A DNA stretch of 64,000 nt from JAEUKA01 sp044228505 (GTDB lineage Bacteria > Myxococcota_A > Polyangia > Palsa-1104 > JAEUJZ01). Below are positions 49,798 to 59,856 of the stretch, in pieces. Below the pieces are notes generated by a model. It was not told the origin of the DNA and searched no databases. It saw nothing but the letters and a program-made list of their open reading frames with translations. The translations under genes and the position numbers were made by a program. Position 1 is the stretch's first letter, and each line of letters opens with the position of its first letter. The stretch lies in NCBI GenBank assembly GCA_044228505.1, contig JBGAUT010000026.1:14490-78489 (forward strand), in the 5' to 3' direction.

Positions 49798-52206
49798 CTA
49801 ATAATCGAACCGCAGGCCGAGGTTTGGGAAAATCGGAAGACCGACGACCCGGCCTTCTTGGTAGAGCTGCCTGCCGCCGTAGATCAAGCTCTCGGCATTT
49901 TTGCGGTTGTAGAGATTTTGGACCTCCAGAAACAGCCCGAACCGAAACCGCTTGAGCAAAAACGTCTTGTCGATTCGCAGATCGAGCTGATGAAAGTCCG
50001 GCAGCCGCACCGAGTTCAATTCCCCCGACAACGCTTCGTAGTATTGGCCCGCGACGTTGCGATAGCCACCGACCACCGGTGTCGTGGGATTGCCGGTTAC
50101 ATAACGGAACCGCGCTCCGGCGACGAGTCCCCACGGTAGCTCATAAGTCACCACCGCCGTCAGGATGTGGGTCTGATCAAACCGAAACAGCCGCCACGGC
50201 TCGTCAGGATGATCGCGCCGCTCCGAACGAGAGATCGTATACGCCACAAAGCCCCACAGCCCATGCCACAGCGGCTGTCGGAGCATCAGCTCTCCGCCGT
50301 AGACTCGCCCAAGTCCCTCGTTGCCGTAGATCTTCTCTGCATCGGACACCACCAGGTTGCGCAGGTCTTTGTAGAAGCCCTGGATTTCGATGTGCAGTCC
50401 GCTCCGCAGATCGATATCCCCCCCGAGTACGTAGTGCGCCCCCGACTGCCACTGCAGGTAGGGATTCCCAAAGCGCGGCGACAGCTCGGCCCCCTGTGGG
50501 GACTGGTGATAAAGACCCATCCCGAACTTGACGGCGAAGCGGTCCGGAATCACCACACCCCGCAGCGACAGCCGGGGCTCGACAAAGTACATGCTGCGCG
50601 ACACCGTGGTCTTGGCAGTGGCATCGCTGTCCTCGGCAGAACTGGGCAATCGCAAGTAGTCGAGCGAGACCCGGAGCTGCGGCGAGATCTCGATCCGATC
50701 GTCGGCCAGATGAAACCGCGTGATCAGGTACGGAGAGGTCTGCACCAAGTGATAGATGAGCAGCTCGCGCAGCACCGGCCCCATCGAACCCGAGAAAAAG
50801 CCGTCGCCAAAGAAGCCGTTTTCCGAGCGCCCGGCATCCTTGACCATATCGACTCCCCCCACAGGAAGGTCTTGGCTGTCTGAGGCACCTTGCGCAAGCG
50901 GCATCATCGTCTCGACCCGCGCCCGCGCTCCCTCGAAATCGAGCCCGAGCGCGTAGTCAAACAGCGGCCCCCACTTCTGCCGTAACTCGCTGCGCAGGTT
51001 GTAGCCAAGCTGCATGACGCGGAGGTTTATCGGCTGTCCTGAAAGGCCCACATCGCCGGTCAGGACTTGGAAGGTGTCGCCACCAATCGACGGCATCAGC
51101 CAAAACACCGAGTCCTTGGACAAACGATGGGTAAAGCGCAGCCGGGCTCTCCCAAAGTAGGACTTGCTGTCGATGTGGACCCGGCTGCTGGGGTCGGGGT
51201 CGGCGACCTTGGCGGTGATGTTACTCGTCGCTCCAAACACAAACAGGTCGAGGTCGTCCTTGTCGCTGGCCGTGTAGTGCGCCGAGAGCTGATAGTCCCA
51301 GTAAAACGGCGAAAGCTGGGTGCTGCTGGAATTGAACAGCGGCAAAAACGCCGAGATCCACGACACTCGCCCGCCCATTGCGACATGCAGCCGCTTCGAC
51401 ACCGGCCCTTCCACCGTCACGTTGCCGTCAATCAGGTCGAGCGTTGCCGAGCCATGCCAGCGATCACTCTTTGGCCTGCGCGTCGTGACCTCGATGACAC
51501 CCCCGAGTCCGCGCCCGTAGTCTGCACCGTAGGCACCCGGTCGAAAGTTCACGTCGGTCACAAACTCGGCGCTGATGGTCGAGCGCACGCCGCCAAAGTG
51601 ATAGACACGCGGGATCTGCACCCCATCGGCATAGACGCGGGTGTCACCCGGTGCCGAGCCCCACACCACGATCTGTCCCGCCCCAAACGGCGCTCGCGCC
51701 ACGCCCGGCAGGTTCTGCACCGCCTTGATCGGATCGTTCTGCCCGCCGGGAATCTTCTTTAGCTCGGCCACCGACAGCGTCGTCGACACCACTTCACGAC
51801 GGAGCGGGGCGGCCTTCACCACCATCTCGAACGGCTTGTCCTTGGGCGGGACGAAGTACACCACCTCCAGTCGCCCTTGGGGCAGCGTCTCCTCGCCTTG
51901 GGTCGGCTTGATGCGCGGGGAGCGCAGCGCAATCTGCACCTTGCCGGGAGCAAGCTCCCCAAAGCGAAAGCGCCCGTCTTCATCCGTCTCGGTGGTGAGC
52001 GGGCTCGGATCGTCGACCGAGAGTCGCAGCGTGACCTTGACCCCCGAGAGCGGATCGCGGGTGCCCGCCTCCCGCACCGTCCCCCACAGCTCACTTTTTG
52101 CCGCAACCGGCGCGGACTCGGCAGCGTAAGCGGCCAGTCCCGTCAGTGAGGCTATGCACAGCGAAATGTGTAAGCTACGTACACAGAAGTCGCCCATGCG
52201 GCGCAA
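49798..52206 (-). CDS. TonB-dependent receptor with carboxypeptidase-regulatory-like N-terminal domain
   Basis: An 802-residue outer-membrane receptor. After the signal peptide (cleavage near AYAAESAP), residues about 38-115 form a carboxypeptidase-D regulatory-like (CnaB-type) domain (GTVREAGTRDPLSGVKVTLR; DEDGRFRFGELAPGKVQI). A plug domain follows (about 130-235; NDPIKAVQNLPGVARAPFGA, GGVRSTISAEFVTDV, YGADYGRGLGGVIEVTTR), then a beta-barrel ending in the strand LGLRFDY. This order is typical of SusC-like and oligomer-uptake receptors as well as myxobacterial receptors. The ligand is unknown. No partner genes adjoin it. Confidence 0.93.
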   Translation of the reverse strand: MRRMGDFCVRSLHISLCIASLTGLAAYAAESAPVAAKSELWGTVREAGTRDPLSGVKVTLRLSVDDPSPLTTETDEDGRFRFGELAPGKVQIALRSPRIKPTQGEETLPQGRLEVVYFVPPKDKPFEMVVKAAPLRREVVSTTLSVAELKKIPGGQNDPIKAVQNLPGVARAPFGAGQIVVWGSAPGDTRVYADGVQIPRVYHFGGVRSTISAEFVTDVNFRPGAYGADYGRGLGGVIEVTTRRPKSDRWHGSATLDLIDGNVTVEGPVSKRLHVAMGGRVSWISAFLPLFNSSSTQLSPFYWDYQLSAHYTASDKDDLDLFVFGATSNITAKVADPDPSSRVHIDSKSYFGRARLRFTHRLSKDSVFWLMPSIGGDTFQVLTGDVGLSGQPINLRVMQLGYNLRSELRQKWGPLFDYALGLDFEGARARVETMMPLAQGASDSQDLPVGGVDMVKDAGRSENGFFGDGFFSGSMGPVLRELLIYHLVQTSPYLITRFHLADDRIEISPQLRVSLDYLRLPSSAEDSDATAKTTVSRSMYFVEPRLSLRGVVIPDRFAVKFGMGLYHQSPQGAELSPRFGNPYLQWQSGAHYVLGGDIDLRSGLHIEIQGFYKDLRNLVVSDAEKIYGNEGLGRVYGGELMLRQPLWHGLWGFVAYTISRSERRDHPDEPWRLFRFDQTHILTAVVTYELPWGLVAGARFRYVTGNPTTPVVGGYRNVAGQYYEALSGELNSVRLPDFHQLDLRIDKTFLLKRFRFGLFLEVQNLYNRKNAESLIYGGRQLYQEGRVVGLPIFPNLGLRFDY

Positions 52207-52245
52207 GGTAGCGAAAAATGGACCTGTTTGGGGAGACAGCAGCGC

Positions 52246-54405
52246 CTAGTGCGCAGCTTTGAGGGCGGCTTCGGTCATGCGCAGCAGGGGCGCGGTCGAC
52301 AACGGGGCTCCGGTCGCATTCTTGAGCCACAGATCGGGCGTCACCTGACCAAACTTCGCCATCCGCTCGAACTCACGACCCAGGCTGCCGGGCGGCTGTT
52401 TGGCCAGGTGTTCCTCGATCTGCGCGGCAATCAGGTGCCCGATCGGGTAGTCCGGCAGATACAGCGTGTTTTGGATCATGTGTGAGTAGATCCCAAGCAG
52501 CAGCACGTCTTTGCCGCCCAGCACCGGCGCGTAATAGTGATTCCAGGTCTCTTTGGCGAGCCGAACCACCTCAGCGCGCAGCTCCGCCGCAGTTGCCTGC
52601 GGGTGGTCGTACATGTAGTGCCAAGTGGCGATCTCGACCAGCGCGACTCCGCCAATCTCCCAGGTGTCCCAAAAATCGGCCAAGATTCGCCGCCGGTTCG
52701 CCGGTTCGTCCGGTTTGCTAAGCCCGAGCAGCGCGATGTCTCGCTGCTGAAACACGAACGCCAGCGCCTCGGTAAAAGCGTTGTTCGGTACCCCCGCGAG
52801 CAGCGTCTCCCCGACTTCATACAGCGAAAACACCTGCTCGACGTTGTGGCCAAGCTCGTGGACGGCGATGTTGTAGCCCTTGTAATCCATGCCGAGCGGA
52901 CCCACGCGGGTTCGCAGCCGGGGAAAGTCACCCCGTCGCATGGCCTGCATCGCATGACCGGCCCCGCGTGACGCATCGACGCGGATGTGCTCGGCCAAGA
53001 ACTTGGCTTTGTCGGGCGCAAAGTCGAGCTTCTGCAAAATACTCGGCAGGGCGCTCTCAAAGGCCTGCGCAGTCGGATAGCGTTTGCGAGTCAGCGCATC
53101 CAGCTCGCCTTCCGAAAACTTGCCACGAGGTCGAAATCCCGCAAACCACAGGTCGTGCGGCTGAAGCTTGCGCCCAAGCTGCTGCTCGGCCAGCTTCGCC
53201 ACCTCTTTGATGAGCGGCGAGCCACAGACCTCGGCCAGCATGCGGACCACCGCTTCCTCGGGAATCTCTCGGGAAAACTGAAAACTTCGCTCGATCAGGG
53301 TCTTGGCCGAAGGAGAGTACGGATCGGCCAGCCGCTGGGTCGCGGCTTGGGAAAGCAACAGCTCGTAGCGTCGGTCCGGCTCTCGCTCGCCCAGCTTGTC
53401 CGCTTGGAGTGGCATTCCCGCAGGTGCGTCGGCTTCAACCTCCTCAGCCGGGGCCAGCGTGACCTGATTGGTAAACGGATTCCAGTCCACGCGAGGGTTG
53501 TCGATCACCGCTTGAGGAATACTCTGGTCGACGATGCGCTCCATGGCCCGAGCGATCGTGTGCTGCTTGCTGAGCCCTTCGGCATCGGCATAGTCAGCAC
53601 GGATTTCGTCGCGCAGGTTCCAGTGGCTGATGAGCCGCAGACCCTTGGGCCACAGCCGCCGCCCTTTTTCGTCGAGCAGGTGGTGCATAAACAGGTTGTA
53701 GCTGGCGACATAGCGCTCGCCCGCCACCACCGCCTCGGTGATCTTCTGCTGGACATCCGCTGGCACGCGCCGTGAAAAGCGCTGGGTCAGCCGTGCTTGT
53801 GCCCACTGCGCCCTGGTCCATTTTTCGCCGTCGACCAGTCGCTCGGGCAGCGTCGTCAATGGGAAGTTGAGCAGCACCACGAAGCCAACCTTGCCTTGGA
53901 ACAGATCCTCCACCATATGGACCGAGGGATCGATGCTGCCCAAAAGCGAGTCCAGCGCCGACAGCGGTCCGGTATCGGTGTCCGTGGGCCGACGCAGCTC
54001 GCGGCTGATTTCGTTGAGGTGTCCATCGACCTGTTCGAGCGCCGTTTGCAGCCGGTTTACGGTGGCCGTGAGCGTCTTGTCGTCCGCGATGAAGTGCGCA
54101 CGGACAAACGCCGCCAGATCGCCATCGTCCTTTCGCCACAGCGCCGCCACTTGCCGTACGCCCCGCTCGATGCGGGGACGCTGCGGCTCGCCGTGCTGTT
54201 GAACCAGCTCTGAGATGAGCGCGGTCTGCTTGTCATCGGATGGCAGCGCGGTAGCAGTGGCCCGCGCAAACACCGGGGAGGCCAGATCAGGACCAGACAC
54301 GGGCCCACGTGGCACCGGCGTCTCCTCGCAGGCGGACGTAGCAAGAAATGTCAGAACGAGCGCCCCGCGCACAAGCGCCCGTGGGCAATGGAAACGTGTC
54401 GACAT
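52246..54405 (-). CDS. gluzincin (HELGH) metallopeptidase-like lipoprotein, M3-like
   Basis: A 719-residue protein. The start at 54405 (MSTRFHCPRAL) begins a signal peptide with lipobox TSAC at about residue 26, so it is lipid-anchored outside the cytoplasm. The centre and C-terminal part are helical. The zinc motif HELGH (in YNIAVHELGHNVEQVF, about residue 525) and a downstream Glu in NAFTEALAFVFQ fit the gluzincin arrangement, most like M3 oligopeptidases, although overall likeness is loose. The N-terminal third (about 40-200) is helical and family-unassigned. It would cleave peptides in the periplasm or at the surface. Convergent spacing of 40 bp to the TonB receptor on the same strand; possibly co-transcribed. 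Confidence 0.78.
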   Translation of the reverse strand: MSTRFHCPRALVRGALVLTFLATSACEETPVPRGPVSGPDLASPVFARATATALPSDDKQTALISELVQQHGEPQRPRIERGVRQVAALWRKDDGDLAAFVRAHFIADDKTLTATVNRLQTALEQVDGHLNEISRELRRPTDTDTGPLSALDSLLGSIDPSVHMVEDLFQGKVGFVVLLNFPLTTLPERLVDGEKWTRAQWAQARLTQRFSRRVPADVQQKITEAVVAGERYVASYNLFMHHLLDEKGRRLWPKGLRLISHWNLRDEIRADYADAEGLSKQHTIARAMERIVDQSIPQAVIDNPRVDWNPFTNQVTLAPAEEVEADAPAGMPLQADKLGEREPDRRYELLLSQAATQRLADPYSPSAKTLIERSFQFSREIPEEAVVRMLAEVCGSPLIKEVAKLAEQQLGRKLQPHDLWFAGFRPRGKFSEGELDALTRKRYPTAQAFESALPSILQKLDFAPDKAKFLAEHIRVDASRGAGHAMQAMRRGDFPRLRTRVGPLGMDYKGYNIAVHELGHNVEQVFSLYEVGETLLAGVPNNAFTEALAFVFQQRDIALLGLSKPDEPANRRRILADFWDTWEIGGVALVEIATWHYMYDHPQATAAELRAEVVRLAKETWNHYYAPVLGGKDVLLLGIYSHMIQNTLYLPDYPIGHLIAAQIEEHLAKQPPGSLGREFERMAKFGQVTPDLWLKNATGAPLSTAPLLRMTEAALKAAH

Positions 54406-54477
54406 GTTCGGGATTCCAGTGAGGAGGGCTGATCGCCGCACCATCGCACGGCCATCAGCAAAACTGCGAAAGGGGGG

Positions 54478-56496
54478 CTAGCGCAGCGTCTTGCGGAGGA
54501 TGCTGCCGCCCGTGCCCGTGATGTAGACCTCGGTGGCGGAGCCGGTGACGCTGACCAGGTTGTTATCCGTGCCGCTCTGCTCGTAATTCCAGGTCTTGCC
54601 ATCGAAATGGAGCACCAGACCGCTGTTGCCAACCGCGTAGATATCGGTCGCGCTGCGGCCCCAGATGGCGCGAAGTCCTTGCGAGATGATCGGAGTTGCT
54701 GCCGGGTTTAGGTCCGTCCAGGTCTTGGTGGTGTTGTTCCAGCGCAGCATCAGGCCGCCCGAGCCCAGGCCACCATCGCCGACCACCCAGACGTTGTTTG
54801 GGTCAGAGCCCCAGACACCGCGCACGATCCGATCGTTGACCGGCAGCGGCACGTCGAGCACCGAGGTTCCGTCGTACAGAAGGACACGTGGCGCGAATCC
54901 AGCGAGCTGCTCGGTCTTGTCACCACCGCCAACGATCCAGACGTTCTTGGTATCGATCGCGTAGACATCGCGCAGCGTGGGGGCTTGCAGGATGGGAACC
55001 GCCACCGAGGCCCACGTTCCACCCGAGCGAATCAGCAAGGTCTTGTCATCACCGACCGCGTAGGCTTTGGCACCATCGGAGGCGATCTTCACCAGTCGCA
55101 CACTCGTTGGGATCGACTCCGGGGACCAGGCCGTGCCCGACCACCGCAGCGCCTGCCCCTTCGACCCTGCGAAGTCATAGCCGACGCTGAGCATGTCACT
55201 GCCAAACTGCGTCACCGAGTACAGACGCAGGCTGATGGCGCTCGGTGCTGGCTGCCAAGTACCCCCGGTTCCACGGAGGGTACCGCCCGAGTCACCGACC
55301 GCGAGCAAGCTGCCGGTGACCGATGGGGCCAGCCCATACATGGTGCCGTTATTGCCCGTCAGGTCTTCGAGGACACTGCTCGTGACGAAGTTGCTGCCGT
55401 CGTAGCGGCCCGTGGTACCGGCGACACCGACCATAAACACATCGCTGCCGCTGGTTCCCCACAGACCCGCCAAGTGAACCTTGGGCGAGTTGGTCAATCG
55501 ATTGAAGCTGGTACCATCCCACTTGAGGAACATGCCCTCGCGCTTGGTGGGATCACCGGCCGTCGGATAGCGAATGTCGCCGGCGGCAAAGACGCTGGTG
55601 CCATCGCTCCACAGGCTGTTGATGCCCGACACCGTCGGTGGATTCGTCGGGGCCAGCACCAAGTTGGTGCCATTCCAGCGATAAATCAGACCGGTGCGCG
55701 TCGCAAGGAAGAAGTTGTTGTCCGAGATACCAGCGATCGAGCCCCAGGACGCCGACATCGTCGGACCGAACTTGGCCCAGCTTGTACCGTCCCAACGCAG
55801 CAGGGTGCCGCCTTCACCAGCAGCATAGACGCTGTTTTTGGCCGCGCCCCACACGCCCCGAAGACCCCAGCTCACCCCAGCCGGTGCCATGAGACGGGTG
55901 ACGGCCGAACCATTCCAGCGCAGGATCGCCGGGCCGGCGGTTAAGTGGTTGCCGACAAACCAAACTTCTGAGCCGTCAGCGCCCCAGACGCCGTAAATCT
56001 GCGCGACGTCTTTGCCGTCAGCCCCGAGCTGGAGCTGCGTCCACGTCGAGCCATCCCACCGCAACACCGTCCCGCGATCGCCGACCGCGAAGACATTGTT
56101 CGCCGACGAACCCCAAATCGAGTAGAGCGTGTTGTTCGTTGGTGAACGAACGATGCTCCACTTGCTGCCATCGAAATGGACGATGGTGCCAGCGCCACCG
56201 ACGGCCCAGACATCCTGAGCGCTCGCGCCCCAGGTTGCCAGTAGTCCGTTGCCTTGCGGCGCGGGGAACTGCCAACACCAGCCGTCGCGACTGCAGCCGA
56301 GCGGCTGCACAATCGTGCCTCCGTCGGTGTTCATCGTCATGTCGACGATCGTTCCGGTCAGGTCTCGATTGGTACCACCATCGCTAGTGGTGCCAGGATC
56401 GGGACAACCACTGCCAAGGGTAAGACCAGCCACCGCAGCGGCCAGCAGGCCAAGCCGCATGGAGGTCTTCGTGATGTTGCGTTCTACGTCGGTCAT
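54478..56496 (-). CDS. lipoprotein with WG-type beta-propeller repeats
   Basis: A 672-residue lipoprotein. GAGGAAG lies six bases before the ATG at 56496. The signal peptide ends with lipobox GSGC (Cys about 31). The whole mature part is a series of repeats of about 45-55 residues with a pattern like IWGSSANNVFAVGDRGTVLR, followed by WDGSTW or WNGS; examples include VWGADGSEVWFVGNH, VWGAAKNSVYAAGEGGTLLR and IWGRSATDIYAVGNSGLVLH. Such repeats (YCF48- or Kelch-like) form beta-propellers, and myxobacteria carry many such secreted or surface proteins. The repeat count looks intact. Function unknown. Confidence 0.85.
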   Translation of the reverse strand: MTDVERNITKTSMRLGLLAAAVAGLTLGSGCPDPGTTSDGGTNRDLTGTIVDMTMNTDGGTIVQPLGCSRDGWCWQFPAPQGNGLLATWGASAQDVWAVGGAGTIVHFDGSKWSIVRSPTNNTLYSIWGSSANNVFAVGDRGTVLRWDGSTWTQLQLGADGKDVAQIYGVWGADGSEVWFVGNHLTAGPAILRWNGSAVTRLMAPAGVSWGLRGVWGAAKNSVYAAGEGGTLLRWDGTSWAKFGPTMSASWGSIAGISDNNFFLATRTGLIYRWNGTNLVLAPTNPPTVSGINSLWSDGTSVFAAGDIRYPTAGDPTKREGMFLKWDGTSFNRLTNSPKVHLAGLWGTSGSDVFMVGVAGTTGRYDGSNFVTSSVLEDLTGNNGTMYGLAPSVTGSLLAVGDSGGTLRGTGGTWQPAPSAISLRLYSVTQFGSDMLSVGYDFAGSKGQALRWSGTAWSPESIPTSVRLVKIASDGAKAYAVGDDKTLLIRSGGTWASVAVPILQAPTLRDVYAIDTKNVWIVGGGDKTEQLAGFAPRVLLYDGTSVLDVPLPVNDRIVRGVWGSDPNNVWVVGDGGLGSGGLMLRWNNTTKTWTDLNPAATPIISQGLRAIWGRSATDIYAVGNSGLVLHFDGKTWNYEQSGTDNNLVSVTGSATEVYITGTGGSILRKTLR

Positions 56497-56628
56497 TCCG
56501 GCTTCCTCACGTTGGAGTCACTAGAAGCTATTGAGAACCCGTAAGCGCGATTGAAGTTTCATCTTATCGTGTGGGAACGAGTGCAGGACAAATTTTGGCG
56601 ACTTGTCCGAGCGAACTCACTTCAAACG

Positions 56629-57357
56629 ATGACGATGCAGCACTACGACCTTGTTTTGTTTGACCTAGACGGGACCTTGGTGGACTCGGTGCCGGACCTC
56701 ACGACGGCGCTCGGGTTGATGCTGGCCGAACGAGGACTTCCCCCCCACAACGAGCAGACGGTGCGCCAGATCATCGGCGAAGGTCAGCGCAGCCTGGTCG
56801 AACGAGCACTGCTCTTGGCCAGTCCGGCTCTTGCTGGCGAGCCTGAACTCGACCCGGTGCTCCTCGATGAAGCGGTGCTGCGCTTTCGCGAGCATTACAG
56901 CGCCAACTTGTGCCAAAAGACGCGGCGCTACGATGGGGTGCTGGAGACGCTCCAGACCCTCGCCGCACGGAAACCGCTGGCGGTGGCAACCAACAAACCG
57001 GGTCGCTGGGCACGCGCCTTGTGCGACGAGCTGGCTCTTTCACCGATGCTGCGCTGGGTGCTGGGTGAAGATGATGTGGGGGCTCGGAAACCAGATCCCA
57101 CGATCTTGCTGGAGCTATGCCGTCGCGCAGCGGTTTCCACAGAAAAGACCCTATTTGTCGGCGATAGTCGAATTGACTGGAAAGCAGCCCAGGCGGCCGG
57201 GATCGATCTTGCGCTGTGTACGTATGGCTATGCGGATGAAGCCACACTGCGCACAGCCGAGCAGTTGGCCAGCGATCCAAGCCTTCGTCTTGGCTGCCCA
57301 GATCGTCCCTACGTCTTGCATGGCCTCGTCGAATTGCTCCCCATCGCCAGCCAATAG
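56629..57357 (+). CDS. gph: phosphoglycolate phosphatase-like HAD hydrolase
   Basis: A 242-residue HAD-superfamily phosphatase. Motif I is LFDLDGTLVDS (nucleophile Asp), motif II is VATNKPGRW, motif III is GARKPDP, and motif IV is FVGDSRIDWKAA. The cap domain lies between motifs I and II. The length and the C1 cap fit Gph, which dephosphorylates 2-phosphoglycolate, but other C1-cap HADs are possible. The start at 56629 is chosen because the HAD motif begins ten residues later; the frame runs back to 56551 without family likeness. Confidence 0.85.
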   Translation: MTMQHYDLVLFDLDGTLVDSVPDLTTALGLMLAERGLPPHNEQTVRQIIGEGQRSLVERALLLASPALAGEPELDPVLLDEAVLRFREHYSANLCQKTRRYDGVLETLQTLAARKPLAVATNKPGRWARALCDELALSPMLRWVLGEDDVGARKPDPTILLELCRRAAVSTEKTLFVGDSRIDWKAAQAAGIDLALCTYGYADEATLRTAEQLASDPSLRLGCPDRPYVLHGLVELLPIASQ

Positions 57358-57542
57358 CGAGCCCCACTAGTTTCGGTAGAACTTGCGCCAATTCGCTCAA
57401 ACGAGAGCGCCGAGACCTATTTAGCAGTACGACCCCAGACAACTTGGAAGCTTTTACGCAGCGCACTGGCCGTGGTATTTTTTAAGCTTAGGCTCACGGC
57501 GCTAAGCCTGCGTAAAGAGTAAAGGTCGCGTCTGGTTTTGTG

Positions 57543-59054
57543 ATGACCGACAAGATGCCCAAACCTGATGACGTGGTCTTTGGTTACCGCATCGTCCGAG
57601 TCATCGGCAAAGGTGGCATGGGGGCCGTTTTCGAAGGTGTCGACGACAAAACTGGCCAGCGTGCCGCTATCAAAGTGCTGCACGCGCACCTGTCGCAAGA
57701 CCAAGAGAACATGGCGCGTTTTCTCAACGAAGCCAAGGCGATCGCGACGCTGAATCATCCCGGTATCGTGCGTCTCCTCGGCAGCGGGCCCATCGACGGT
57801 GGCGGTTGCTTCATCGCCATGGAATACGTCGACGGTGAGACGCTGTCGGCCAGGATCAAGCGCGAAAAACGACTCGGTCGATCCGGTCTTCGTCTCGCCA
57901 GCCAGATCGCCTCGGCGCTGCAGGCCGCCCATCATCGCAACATCATCCACCGCGACTTAAAGCCGTCGAACATCCTGCTCAAGGCGGACGATTCGAACGG
58001 TGACCCGGAGATTCGCATCATCGACTTTGGCATCGCCAAGATGGCCGCCGAGGATCGCGAGGTCCAAGACTTTCACACCCGCACCGGCACCATGATCGGC
58101 ACCCCGGTGTATATGGCCCCCGAGCAGTGCCGAGGCGTCACCGTGACCGATCGTACCGACGTCTACGCGCTCGGGGTGATCCTCTATCAGATGCTGACCG
58201 GGCGTCCGCCGTTTTACTCGCAGGCTGATGGCGACATCCTGGCGATGCACATCCTGGTTCCGCCCCGACCGCTACGCGAAGTGGAGCCTGCGATCCCCGA
58301 AAAGGTCGCCGCATTCGTCGAGCGCATGCTCGCCAAAGAGGGCACCGAGCGTCCGTCGATGGGTGAGGTCGAGCTGTCGCTGCGCGAGCTGGCCGAAGAC
58401 CGTAGCTGGTCGAATCCTGCTGCCACCGCTGTCACGGATGACACCGCCGTATCTCAAACCCCGGTCAGTCCCGAGACACCGGAGTCGCTGCCGACCCAAG
58501 TCAGCCGTGGCCTCGCCGCTCCGACGCTTGGTGCCATTCATGGACAGACCGCCGCGCCGACTCACAGCAGCAGCTTCCGCCGCAGCGTGGCGATCTCGCT
58601 CGCGGCGTTGGTGATCATCGGCTCGCTCGGCGTCGCTTTGCTGGTCCGCAAGAACCACACGTCGCCGCCGCCCGTGACGCCCGTGACCCAAGTGGTGGTG
58701 ACGCCGCTGCCCAAGACGGTGCGCTGGCTACTCAAAACCACGCCCGACGGAGCCACTGTGCTCGACGAGTCGGGTCAGACAATTGGTCAGACGCCGTGGT
58801 CACACGAAGCATCGGCGAGCACTGGCGAGCTGCTCCTCACCGTCCGCAAGACTGGATTTAGTGATCTTCGAGTCAGCTTCGCCAAAGACCGCGATGTCGA
58901 GCGCAGCGAGGTGCTGTCGGCTGTAACACCACCGACGACGACACCGCCGCCACGGACTACAGAGCCGCGACCGCCCAAGCGAACCGCACCCAGCAAAGGC
59001 CGCAAAAATGACAGCCTCATTTTGGACTTTAAGACCCATAAAAAGCTCAACTAG
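57543..59054 (+). CDS. Ser/Thr protein kinase with TM and PEGA domain
   Basis: A 503-residue membrane kinase. The kinase domain (about 14-285) is complete: IGKGGMGAVFEG, Lys 44 in AAIKV, HRDLKPSN (Asp 138), IIDFG (161-163) and APEQC. An activation-loop Thr-rich segment (TRTGTMIGTPVYM) fits autophosphorylation. A linker leads to a transmembrane helix (about 348-370, SVAISLAALVIIGSLGVALL). The extracytoplasmic PEGA domain (about 395-465, TTPDGATVLDESGQTIGQTP) should face the periplasm. The ATG at 57543 (a GTG precedes it at 57540) is the start. Its last 47 bases overlap the next gene, a TPR protein, so this is a module with the SUMF1-type lipoprotein. Confidence 0.95.
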   Translation: MTDKMPKPDDVVFGYRIVRVIGKGGMGAVFEGVDDKTGQRAAIKVLHAHLSQDQENMARFLNEAKAIATLNHPGIVRLLGSGPIDGGGCFIAMEYVDGETLSARIKREKRLGRSGLRLASQIASALQAAHHRNIIHRDLKPSNILLKADDSNGDPEIRIIDFGIAKMAAEDREVQDFHTRTGTMIGTPVYMAPEQCRGVTVTDRTDVYALGVILYQMLTGRPPFYSQADGDILAMHILVPPRPLREVEPAIPEKVAAFVERMLAKEGTERPSMGEVELSLRELAEDRSWSNPAATAVTDDTAVSQTPVSPETPESLPTQVSRGLAAPTLGAIHGQTAAPTHSSSFRRSVAISLAALVIIGSLGVALLVRKNHTSPPPVTPVTQVVVTPLPKTVRWLLKTTPDGATVLDESGQTIGQTPWSHEASASTGELLLTVRKTGFSDLRVSFAKDRDVERSEVLSAVTPPTTTPPPRTTEPRPPKRTAPSKGRKNDSLILDFKTHKKLN

Positions 59055-59856
59055 CGCCCTCGCGGTGTCACTGCTACTGCTCTGTGCGACGCGAGCCGAG
59101 GCTGCGGACGACTTTGCCAAGCGAGTCACCAAGGCGCAAAACTGCTACGAGCGAAAGCTCTACGACTGCGCCATCAACGAACTAGAAGCCGCGTACCTCA
59201 TCAAGCCGATGCCGGCGCTGCTGCTCAATATTGCGCATGCCTATCTCGACTATGGGCGACCCCGAGACGCGATCGTCTACTACGACCGCTACATGACCGA
59301 GGAAAAGAACCTCGCTCCCGAGGCCCGTGCCGACGTCGAAAAGTTCAAGCGCCAGGCCGAAGAAAAGCTCGGGATCGCTGCTCCGCCGCCCGAAAAGCCA
59401 CCGGAAAAGCCACCCGAGGTCGCTCCGCCGCCGCCACCACCGCCGGTAGCTCCACAGCCTGTCGAGACGACAAACCAACCATCGGCAGCCGCCAAGTGGG
59501 TACCGGTTGGCCTCATGGCCGTTGGCGGCGTCATGCTGATCAGCGGATTTGCGGTCGGAGGAATGGCCCTTTCGACGGCAAAATCGGCGGTAGCGACTGA
59601 CGCTCCCTATGATCCAGCCATCGACGCCAAAGGCAAATCGCTCAACAGTGCAGCGATTGCGCTCGATGTCATCGGCGGTGTGGCACTCGTCGGTGGTCTG
59701 ATTCCAACGATCCTGCGGCTCACCAAGAAAGTGCCGCCGGTCAGCGAAAAACCGGTTGCGACCGACGGAGGAAGCGCGCCCGCCCCGTCCTCTGCCCCGC
59801 CGCAAGTCTCTGTGTCGTTTACGGGCCGCGGCCTTGTCGTCCTCGGGAGGTTCTAA
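59008..59856 (+). CDS. exported TPR protein with two membrane segments
   Basis: A 282-residue protein. The signal peptide (LAVSLLLLCATRAEA) is followed by TPR-like helices at about 35-115 (AQNCYERKLYDCAINELEAA, then DYGRPRDAIVYYDRYM). A Pro-rich spacer (126-158) leads to two hydrophobic segments (about 165-190 and 214-236), separated by a short loop. It overlaps the kinase gene by 47 bases and its stop overlaps the next start by one base, so the three are translationally linked. Probably a periplasmic or membrane partner of the kinase; precise role unknown. Confidence 0.75.
   Translation: MTASFWTLRPIKSSTSALAVSLLLLCATRAEAADDFAKRVTKAQNCYERKLYDCAINELEAAYLIKPMPALLLNIAHAYLDYGRPRDAIVYYDRYMTEEKNLAPEARADVEKFKRQAEEKLGIAAPPPEKPPEKPPEVAPPPPPPPVAPQPVETTNQPSAAAKWVPVGLMAVGGVMLISGFAVGGMALSTAKSAVATDAPYDPAIDAKGKSLNSAAIALDVIGGVALVGGLIPTILRLTKKVPPVSEKPVATDGGSAPAPSSAPPQVSVSFTGRGLVVLGRF

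Noticed and set aside
57486..57507. Inverted repeat GCTTAG/CTAAGC upstream of the PEGA kinase
   Set aside because: Only six paired bases with a ten-base loop, and no placement relative to promoter hexamers; likely chance.
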